This document shows positions 18,950 through 25,372 of a DNA stretch of 64,000 bases, piece after piece (within the stretch, counting starts at the first letter, position 1; each line of letters starts with the position of its first letter). This DNA is from Flavobacterium sp. KACC 22761. Lineage in GTDB: Bacteria; Bacteroidota; Bacteroidia; Flavobacteriales; Flavobacteriaceae. The notes below the pieces were generated by a model. It searched no databases and was not told where the DNA came from. It saw nothing but the letters and a program-made list of their open reading frames with translations. Both the position numbers and the translations under genes were made by a program. Where the stretch lies: positions 3,968,001-4,032,000 of the forward strand of contig NZ_CP139148.1 of the NCBI RefSeq assembly GCF_034058155.1. The letters run 5' to 3'.

Positions 18950-19429
18950 TCACTCCATTAAATCTAATTCAATATCTGTTGTATTCCATATTTCTTTTAT
19001 CAATTTTATAATATTTTCAATTCTTTGATCATTTTTATTTATTCTTAATTCTTGCGAAATAGGGAGAGAAACAATTACCCTATTTCTTAAATTTTTATTA
19101 TCTGAAATCAAACCAATTTTAAAACTTATTTGTGCACCATAAAGATTACTATCTTTTCCTGACCAAAAAGTAAAGTAACTCCCTAATTCTTGATTTTTTT
19201 TATCCCATGCTTTTTCAACAACTTTTTGAATGAATTCTTTTTCAAATACGACTTTTTTTTCTAAAGCTTCTTTTTTTGACCATCCTTGCTCAAACCAATT
19301 AGAGAATAAATCCTCATCTATTTGTTTTAAGGATTCCAAAAAAAATACAACTCTATTAGATAAACTATCAATACCCTCTGTTTTTTTAGGTATGAATCCT
19401 CTTATGTTTTCTACAAATTCAATTTTCAT
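18950..19429 (-). CDS. Imm52-like immunity protein
   Basis: 159 residues, no signal peptide, so cytosolic. The sequence resembles the Imm52 family: a helical N-terminal half with DEDLFSNWFEQGWSKKEAL, then GSYFTFWSGKDSNLYGAQISFKIG, and a NRVIVSLP strand. Imm52 proteins are known partners of Tox-REase-5 nucleases, and the upstream Rhs tail looks like exactly that, which supports both calls. The ATG is 2 bp after the Rhs stop. It is complete: its stop lies 2 bp before R1. Family assignment is by eye. Confidence 0.75.
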   Translation of the reverse strand: MKIEFVENIRGFIPKKTEGIDSLSNRVVFFLESLKQIDEDLFSNWFEQGWSKKEALEKKVVFEKEFIQKVVEKAWDKKNQELGSYFTFWSGKDSNLYGAQISFKIGLISDNKNLRNRVIVSLPISQELRINKNDQRIENIIKLIKEIWNTTDIELDLME

Positions 19430-19431
19430 TT

Positions 19432-21126
19432 TTAATTTGGTTTATATATCAATTCTATTCCTTTAATTCCTTCTTTTTTAAATAACTTTTGAGTAGCTTC
19501 CATTACTGATTTGTTTTCAAAAAACCATTGTATTTTAGTGCCATTCGCAGCTCCTATCTGTCTTTCAGCCTGCTCAATCATTTTTCTGCCACCTGTGAAC
19601 CATGGCTTAAAGCTTCCTGTAGCCTTATCAACGAAATTGCCCATTCCTGATTTTGCATCTTGTAAAATACCATTTGAAAATCCATCAAATTTAACACCTT
19701 TTAACAAAAATGATTTATTTGCCGCTTGACCAGTAATTGAAGTTTGATATTTTGCAGCTGCTGCACTCATGTTTTCTGTAGTTTCTATCCAAGCTCCACC
19801 TTTAATAGTTCCTGAACCAAATGGAGTTTTTATATATTTTGCGCCAGCTCCAATTACTGCTCCAATCGAAAAATCTATTAATAAGTCTGCTGCTGTGGTT
19901 TCTTTATCTTGAATAGCTCTATTTACTGTGCCTCCAATGGCATTTGCACTACCAGCGACACCAGCGGTTACCGCCAAACTTGCTCCTCCTGTAAATCCTG
20001 CTGCCCCACCTACAATAGCTCCTTGTAATGCTGAACCACCTACGGCTTTCCAATTGTTTACCTTTCCATTTCTGTATAATTGTGTTCCTGCTTCTATAGC
20101 CCCTCCAATTATACCTCCAATTACTGCTCCAGCAGCTGCAGTTACACAATTTGGACATTCGCCATTTGGATCAACATAAACTATTGGACTATTATATGAA
20201 AATGAATAAGATGATAAATTATGTGAATTATAAACACCTCCATTAGTAAACTCAGGATTTTCATATATCTCTTCACGTAACAAAATAGGATCAACAGAAG
20301 TCCAAATAGAAATCTTTGGATCATAATATCTCGCACCGTAATAATAAAGTCCTGTTTCTCTATCTAATTCCTTAGACGTAAACAAATAAGGCGTATTCCA
20401 CTTAGCATTCTTCTCTTCTAGGAAAACCTCTCCGAAAGGTACGTATTCTATATGCTGAACAACTTCGCCATCTAAGTTGCTAATATATGAAGAACTTCCC
20501 AAATGATCCGGGTGGTAATAAAACTGTTGCAGTTCTGCGTTATCATTCTTAGCACTTTTGGCTGTCGTCGAGCTACTAGAAGAAGCATCCTGAGAAGGAT
20601 TACAGCAAAAACCAAGCCCATTCACATAGTCATTATTATCAACGCCATAATAAGGAACGTCAAATGAATCGTAATTAGCTTTTGTTATTTCTAGCGCCTT
20701 TTTATACTTTGCATCATAATTTACTTTCAGTCCAGAGAAAGATTCTCCTGCTTTCTCTACTCTGCGTGGATCTGCTCCGTAGGAATCAAAATCTCCCAAT
20801 TTACTCACGATACGTTGCGAACCAATGTAAATATGTTTTGTGTATCGTCCGCCATTTTGAGCAACCAAATAAGGGTTCACATATAACGTAAAATCACTCG
20901 TTGAAGTTTTTCCACCGGCAAAAACTGAGTTTACAAAAATACCCTGCCCACCGCCAGACAATTTGGTTACTCGTTCTCCGCCGGCATCATAAGTGTAATT
21001 GCTCACGTAACCATTTATATCAATAGCCTGCAAACGGTTTTCTTCGTCCCAAAGCATCTTTTTCTCTAATGCTTTTTCTGCAATCTGACAGTCTATTTTT
21101 ACTTCTTCCGTATTTACGTAAATCAT
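19432..21126 (-). CDS. Orphan Rhs module with Tox-REase-5-like nuclease tail
   Basis: 564 residues from the ATG of the NMIYVN segment; Rhs homology reaches upstream to 21170. Core of ~290 residues to YNSPIVYVDPNGE, then a glycine/alanine-rich helix-forming pretoxin stretch (AAAGAVIGGIIGGAIEAG; AIVGGAAGFTGGASLA), then a ~110-residue domain: KYQTSITGQAANKSFLLKG, FDGFSNGILQDAKSGMG, MIEQAERQIGAANGTKIQWFFE. The D...DAK and QA-RQ...W-F pattern matches the restriction-endonuclease-fold toxin Tox-REase-5, so DNA cleavage is the predicted activity. No N-terminal delivery part, hence an orphan. The partner is Imm52-like and cytosolic, consistent with a DNase. Confidence 0.85.
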   Translation of the reverse strand: MIYVNTEEVKIDCQIAEKALEKKMLWDEENRLQAIDINGYVSNYTYDAGGERVTKLSGGGQGIFVNSVFAGGKTSTSDFTLYVNPYLVAQNGGRYTKHIYIGSQRIVSKLGDFDSYGADPRRVEKAGESFSGLKVNYDAKYKKALEITKANYDSFDVPYYGVDNNDYVNGLGFCCNPSQDASSSSSTTAKSAKNDNAELQQFYYHPDHLGSSSYISNLDGEVVQHIEYVPFGEVFLEEKNAKWNTPYLFTSKELDRETGLYYYGARYYDPKISIWTSVDPILLREEIYENPEFTNGGVYNSHNLSSYSFSYNSPIVYVDPNGECPNCVTAAAGAVIGGIIGGAIEAGTQLYRNGKVNNWKAVGGSALQGAIVGGAAGFTGGASLAVTAGVAGSANAIGGTVNRAIQDKETTAADLLIDFSIGAVIGAGAKYIKTPFGSGTIKGGAWIETTENMSAAAAKYQTSITGQAANKSFLLKGVKFDGFSNGILQDAKSGMGNFVDKATGSFKPWFTGGRKMIEQAERQIGAANGTKIQWFFENKSVMEATQKLFKKEGIKGIELIYKPN

Positions 21127-21170
21127 ATTTCCGTTGGCATCATAAACATATTTGTTATTTTTCTGTTTGT

Positions 21171-21432
21171 CATTTCAAAAATTGCAATTCCTTTCTGAAC
21201 TTTTAAGTCCTAAAAGCTTTATTTCAAACATAATAAGCCAAGAAAAAGCATGTTTTCATCCCCTATTCTGATACACTTAATTCATTTTTACTTGATTTTG
21301 TGCTTTTTAAACAGCTAAAAACAAAAAAGACAACCCGAAGGTTGTCTTTTTTTAAATTGAAATTATATTTATCTGTTATTTTTTGGGCTTAAAGGCTTCT
21401 TTTTATAAAAACCCCTAATCTGAAACGTGACC
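21171..21432 (-). repeat. R-element, full copy 4 (262 bp)
   Basis: The core-side end reads CATTTCAAAAATTGC; R2 at 21260-21278, terminator hairpin at 21329-21346, R1 at 21412-21432. R1 cuts into the middle of an Rhs core (at DSYG). Confidence 0.87.
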
Positions 21433-21782
21433 CCATAGGAATCAAAATCTCCTAATTTAGAAACAATTCTCTGCGAACCAATATAAATGTGTTTCGTATA
21501 TCTTCCGCCATTCTGTGCCACTAGATAAGGATTCACATACAAAGTAAAATCACTTGTAGATGTTTTTCCTCCTGCAAAAACTGAGTTTACAAATATACCC
21601 TGACCGCCACCTGAAAGTTTCGTTACTCTTTCTCCTCCAGCATCATAGGTGTAATTGCTCACGTAACCATTTATGTCAATAGCTTGCAGACGATTTTCTT
21701 CATCCCAAAGCATCTTTTTCTCTAATGCTTTTTCTGCAATTTTTCCATCAATTTTTACTTCCTCGGTATTTACATAAATCAT
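21369..21782 (-). pseudogene. Orphan Rhs core stub truncated in mid-core
   Basis: The first ~115 residues of the module core (MIYVNTEE to KLGDFDSYG) survive. At 21433 R1 takes over, and the frame runs through the repeat as VTFQIRGFYKKKP to a stop. About 180 residues of core, the toxin tail and any immunity gene are gone. Rhs homology extends upstream to 21826. Confidence 0.85.
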
Positions 21783-21826
21783 GTTACCGTTCTTGTCGAA
21801 AGTGTATTTGTTGTCTTTCTGCTTGT

Positions 21827-22090
21827 CGTTTCAAATATTGAAATTTAGCTAGAACTTTTTAGGACCTAAAAGCTTTATTTAAAACACGATAAGCCAAGAA
21901 AAAACATGTTTTCATCCCCTATTATGATACACTTAATTCATTTTTACTTGATTTTGTACTTTTTAAACAGCTAAAAACAAAAAAGACAATCCGAAGGTTG
22001 TCTTTTTTTAAATTGAAATTACATTTTATCTGTTATTTTAAAGGGCTTGAGAGCTTGTTTTTATAAAACCCCCTATTCTGAAACGTGACC
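21827..22090 (-). repeat. R-element, full copy 5 (264 bp)
   Basis: R2 (CCCCTATTATGATAC on the plus strand) at 21916-21934, hairpin with one mismatch (GACAATCC...) at 21985-22002, R1 variant at 22070-22090. It is the twin of copy 2. R1 cuts the end of the membrane immunity gene. Confidence 0.87.
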
Positions 22091-22479
22091 ATATTTTTAT
22101 CAGTTTTTTGATTTAATATTTTTTCTCTATTAAGGTTTGCTATCAGAATGAAAAATAGTGCGGTCGCAATTATAAATATTATTACTAAAACGCCTCCTTT
22201 TATATCCTTTCTAAAATCACATTCTAAGAACTCTTCTTTTCTAACAATTCCATAATAATTAAATATCCAAATAAGAATCATAAATACAACAATATAGGAT
22301 TTACTGAGAGCAAAGGGAAACATATTTAAATATTCAAAAATAAAATAAATAGTCATTAAATTGACACTTATTAGAACTGTACTAACGAATGAAGCTGAAA
22401 GACTATAATTGCCTTTCTCTTTTATAGTGTCTTTATAGAACATATAAATTCTAAACAATAAGTAGTAATAGGTTTTCAT
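22033..22479 (-). CDS. Multi-pass membrane protein, putative immunity to a pore-forming Rhs toxin (3' end altered)
   Basis: The genuine part (~129 residues, 22091-22479) has about four hydrophobic segments: SLSASFVSTVLISVNLMTIYF, a following FPFALSKSYIVVFMILIWIF, and GGVLVIIFIIATALFFILIA. The sequence after DKNM is the R-element read in frame (VTFQNRGFYKNK), so the natural C-terminus is lost or replaced. The start is 6 bp after the Rhs stop. Small integral membrane immunity proteins are typical for pore-forming bacteriocins, which fits the hydrophobic end of the paired Rhs tail. No family recognised. Confidence 0.7.
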   Translation of the reverse strand: MKTYYYLLFRIYMFYKDTIKEKGNYSLSASFVSTVLISVNLMTIYFIFEYLNMFPFALSKSYIVVFMILIWIFNYYGIVRKEEFLECDFRKDIKGGVLVIIFIIATALFFILIANLNREKILNQKTDKNMVTFQNRGFYKNKLSSPLK

Positions 22480-22485
22480 AATTTA

Positions 22486-24048
22486 TTATTGTGGTTTTTC
22501 AAATAAAGTATTTCCTGAAGAATATTCATAAATTGTCTTGCCAACAAAATATGTTAAACTTACAGTTGCTCCTATAGGCCCCATAAAACCTATAGCTCCC
22601 ATAGTTGCATCGACACTAGCTTCTCTACCAGTAATTTGACCAGTAGCATATTGATATCCTGTTAATCCCATTCCAAAGCCTCCTAAAACTTTACTACCAA
22701 TACCTGCGCCACTAGCTAGTTTATTCATACGAGCCGTATTCTGAAGAGTTAATTCAACAGCACTAGCTTCAGCACTACCGTATTTATAAATTGTTTGAGA
22801 ATTTGCTTTAGCAAAGTCTGTTAAAGCTTCAGCATAAACATTTAGAGCAAGAGCACCAGTACCTAATGCACTTACATCTAAAGGTTGTTCACTTGTACTA
22901 GTAGGATTATCTTGACTAACAGTATTATCTTTACCTACTTGTGCAAATATAAGTTCTTCATGCCATGACTTATCTGCATACAAATTTACAGTTGTTCCTC
23001 GCTCAGAAGTATATGCCACATCCTTACCAAGATAGGTCTCTCCAGATTTTGTTGTGGCTTGTGATGTTGCATTATTATCCCAATAAACACTGTTATCTGC
23101 CCTAGCTACCCAATCAGGAGGAGAAGCTATCATCCCGTTAGGGTCAATAAAATAAACTGGATTATTAAGTGCATACGCATAAGAACTAACTCCTGGATAT
23201 TTTAGTGCCATTGGATCAACAGATATAAATATTCCGAGCTTCGGGTCTTGGTAACGTGCACCAAAATAATATAAACCTGTTTCTCTATCTAATTCCTTAG
23301 AAGTAAACAAATAAGGTGTATTCCACTTCGCATTCTTCTCTTCCAAGAATACTTCCCCAAAAGGAACGTACTCAATATGCTGTACAACCTCTCCATCTAA
23401 GTTGCTAATGTACGAAGAACTTCCCAAATGATCAGGATGATAATAAAACTGTTGCAGTTCTGCGTTATCGTTCTTTGCAGATTTAGCAGTAGAACTGCTG
23501 GCACTTGCACTTTGTGAAGGATTACAGCAGAATCCTAAGCCATTCACATAATCGTTATTATCAACGCCATAATAAGGAACTTCAAAGCTATCATAGTTTG
23601 CTTTAGTAATCTCTAGCGCTTTCTTGTATTTAGCGTCATAATTCACTTTTACTCCAGAGAAGGATTCCCCAGCTTTCTCCACTCTTCTAGGATCAGCTCC
23701 GTAACTATCAAAATCACCAAGTTTAGAAACAATTCTTTGTGAGCCGATATAAATATGCTTGGTATATCTACCACCATTCTGCGCTACTAAGTATGGATTC
23801 ACATAAAGTGTAAAATCACTTGTAGATGTTTTTCCTCCTGCAAAAACTGAATTTACAAATATTCCCTGTCCACCACCTGAAAGTTTCGTTACTCTTTCTC
23901 CTCCAGCATCATAGGTGTAATTAGAAACATATCCATTTATATCAATAGCCTGCAATCTATTTTCTTCGTCCCAAAGCAATTTCTTTTCTAACGCTTTTTC
24001 TGCAACCTGACCGTCTATTTTTACTTCCTCGGTATTGACGTAAATCAT
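22486..24048 (-). CDS. Orphan Rhs module with a hydrophobic, possibly pore-forming tail
   Basis: 520 residues from the NMIYVN-type ATG. The core ends at YALNNPVYFIDPNGM. The ~230-residue tail begins polar (ASPPDWVARADNSVYWDNN) and ends with two glycine-rich hydrophobic segments: GAGIGSKVLGGFGMGLTG and, after a short charged turn (TGREASVD), GAIGFMGPIGATVSLTYFVG. A terminal hydrophobic hairpin plus a multi-pass membrane immunity protein is the arrangement known from pore-forming colicins; this is analogy, not a family match. Unlike most orphans its 5' junction lies at GNM, slightly downstream of the usual GACAAGCAG junction, with a foreign ~55-bp leader. Confidence 0.8.
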   Translation of the reverse strand: MIYVNTEEVKIDGQVAEKALEKKLLWDEENRLQAIDINGYVSNYTYDAGGERVTKLSGGGQGIFVNSVFAGGKTSTSDFTLYVNPYLVAQNGGRYTKHIYIGSQRIVSKLGDFDSYGADPRRVEKAGESFSGVKVNYDAKYKKALEITKANYDSFEVPYYGVDNNDYVNGLGFCCNPSQSASASSSTAKSAKNDNAELQQFYYHPDHLGSSSYISNLDGEVVQHIEYVPFGEVFLEEKNAKWNTPYLFTSKELDRETGLYYFGARYQDPKLGIFISVDPMALKYPGVSSYAYALNNPVYFIDPNGMIASPPDWVARADNSVYWDNNATSQATTKSGETYLGKDVAYTSERGTTVNLYADKSWHEELIFAQVGKDNTVSQDNPTSTSEQPLDVSALGTGALALNVYAEALTDFAKANSQTIYKYGSAEASAVELTLQNTARMNKLASGAGIGSKVLGGFGMGLTGYQYATGQITGREASVDATMGAIGFMGPIGATVSLTYFVGKTIYEYSSGNTLFEKPQ

Positions 24049-24105
24049 GTTTCCATTGGCAACGATTTTTCAGTTTTTTCAAAGACTCCTATTTCAATAA
24101 TGAAA

Positions 24106-24368
24106 CGTTCAAATATTTAAATTTACCTACAATTTTTTTGGACCTAAAAGCTTTATTTCAAACACAATAAGCCAAGAAAAGCATGTTTTCATCCCCTATT
24201 CTGATACACTTAATTCATTTTTATTAGATTTTATGCTTTTTAAACAGCTAAAAACAAAAAAGACAACCCGAAGGTTGTCCTTATTTAATTTGAAAATTAT
24301 AATTTATCACCCATTTTGTTGGGCTTAAAAGCTTGTTTTTATAAAAAACCCTAATCTGAAACGTGACC
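24106..24368 (-). repeat. R-element, full copy 6 (263 bp)
   Basis: R2 at 24194-24212, hairpin at 24262-24279, R1 at 24348-24368. On the core side, 24049-24105 is a leader sharing TTTTCAGTTTTTTC with the leader of the long orphan. R1 cuts into a tiny Rhs core remnant. Confidence 0.85.
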
Positions 24369-24456
24369 ACCTGACCATCAATTTTTACTTCCTCGGTATT
24401 GACATAAATCATGTTGCCATTGGCATCATAAACATATTTGTTGTTTTTCTGTTTAT
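24369..24456 (-). pseudogene. Minimal Rhs core remnant (88 bp)
   Basis: It encodes only DKQKNNKYVYDANGNMIYVN and a few more residues of the module start, up to KIDGQ, then is cut by R1. It lies between two full R-elements. It is the extreme case of the stub series (88 bp here, ~395 bp at 21433-21826, ~930 bp at 9966-10896). Confidence 0.8.
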
Positions 24457-24720
24457 CGTTTCAAATGTTGAAATTTATATAGAGTTTTTTAGGACCTAAA
24501 AGCCTTATTTCAAACATAATAAGCCAAGAAAAAACATGTTTTCATCCCCTATTCTGATACACTTAATTCATTTTTACTTGATTTTGTGCTTTTTAAACGG
24601 CTAAAAACAAAAAAGACAACCCGAAGGTTGTCTTTTTTTTAAATTGAAATTATATTTATCTGTTATTTTTCAGGGCTTAAAGGCTTCTTTTTATAAAAAC
24701 CCCTAATCTGAAACGTGACC
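24457..24720 (-). repeat. R-element, full copy 7 (264 bp)
   Basis: R2 at 24546-24564, hairpin at 24615-24632, R1 at 24700-24720. Two R1-ended partial copies follow directly. Confidence 0.87.
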
Positions 24721-24870
24721 CCCTAAGGTTGTCTTTTTTTAATTTGAAAATTTTAATTTATCTCTTATTTTTCGGGGCTTTAAGGCTTATTTTTATAAAA
24801 ACCCCTAATCTGAAACGTGACCGGGCTTAAAGGCTTGTTTTTATAAAAACCCCTAATCTGAAACGTGACC
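24721..24870 (-). repeat. Two nested partial R-elements (102 bp and 48 bp)
   Basis: 24721-24822 starts inside the hairpin and ends with R1 at 24802-24822. 24823-24870 starts at GGGCTTAAAGG and ends with R1 at 24850-24870. With copy 7 this gives three R1 ends in a row, each closer to the next. The outermost R1 cuts the end of the immunity gene of the complete Rhs protein. Confidence 0.85.
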
Positions 24871-25368
24871 ATTTATTACAATAACTTTGCGTGTTATCCG
24901 TTCTTCATTTTCTATAAGTCTCACAAGTTGAGAACCATTTTTATCCTTTTTACCTGTATCAATAATAACACAGTCATTTATGATGCCATCAATATAATTA
25001 ATACCAGGTCTAGTAAACTTTACATCATAAATAGAAATTTTCTTATTATTATCTGCTCCAAATTTCTTTGCAACTTTTTTTAAATGAATATAATCAGGGT
25101 CTGGTTTATCTACTATTGTTAAATAAAAAAGAACATATCGATTCTTTTTCTTATCATCAAAACTTGTTGTAATAGTATCTAATATACTTTTGTAATTAAT
25201 AACCCCACTATACAAATCATTTACATAAACAGTATCAGGAAATTCTATTTTATATTCTATTTTCTTTTTGGTTTCTTTATCAAAAACTTCTTCATTTTTT
25301 TTACAAGAAGACATTATCGATTGTAATGCAAATCCAACTATTAAGACTAAATTTCTATTTTTTGACAT
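24853..25368 (-). CDS. Lipoprotein, putative immunity of the complete Rhs protein (3' end altered)
   Basis: ~171 residues from the ATG at 25368 (MSKNRNLVLIVGFALQ). The lipobox is IMSSC, with the Cys near residue 22. An upstream in-frame ATG (25383) would overlap the Rhs gene. The mature part is charged, with beta-rich stretches (YKIEFPDTVYVNDLYSGVIN; RYVLFYLTIVDKPDPDY). The last residues, GHVSD, come from R1, as in the 13.8-kb gene, so the native end is missing or short. It follows the Rhs stop by 4 bp. The envelope location suggests that the current toxin acts in the periplasm or on membranes. Family unknown. Confidence 0.75.
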   Translation of the reverse strand: MSKNRNLVLIVGFALQSIMSSCKKNEEVFDKETKKKIEYKIEFPDTVYVNDLYSGVINYKSILDTITTSFDDKKKNRYVLFYLTIVDKPDPDYIHLKKVAKKFGADNNKKISIYDVKFTRPGINYIDGIINDCVIIDTGKKDKNGSQLVRLIENEERITRKVIVINGHVSD

Positions 25369-25372
25369 AATA

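Noticed and set aside
10897..24720. Short frame MKTCFFLAYCV beginning right after R2 in the repeat
   Set aside because: Eleven codons, not conserved in all copies; more likely chance or a remnant of a transposase start.
9658..24870. Reading the regularly recurring R1 repeats as a CRISPR array or an integron attC array
   Set aside because: Spacing between R1 copies ranges from about 25 bp to several kb and the intervening DNA is coding. No cas gene, no integron integrase and no attC-like fold were seen.
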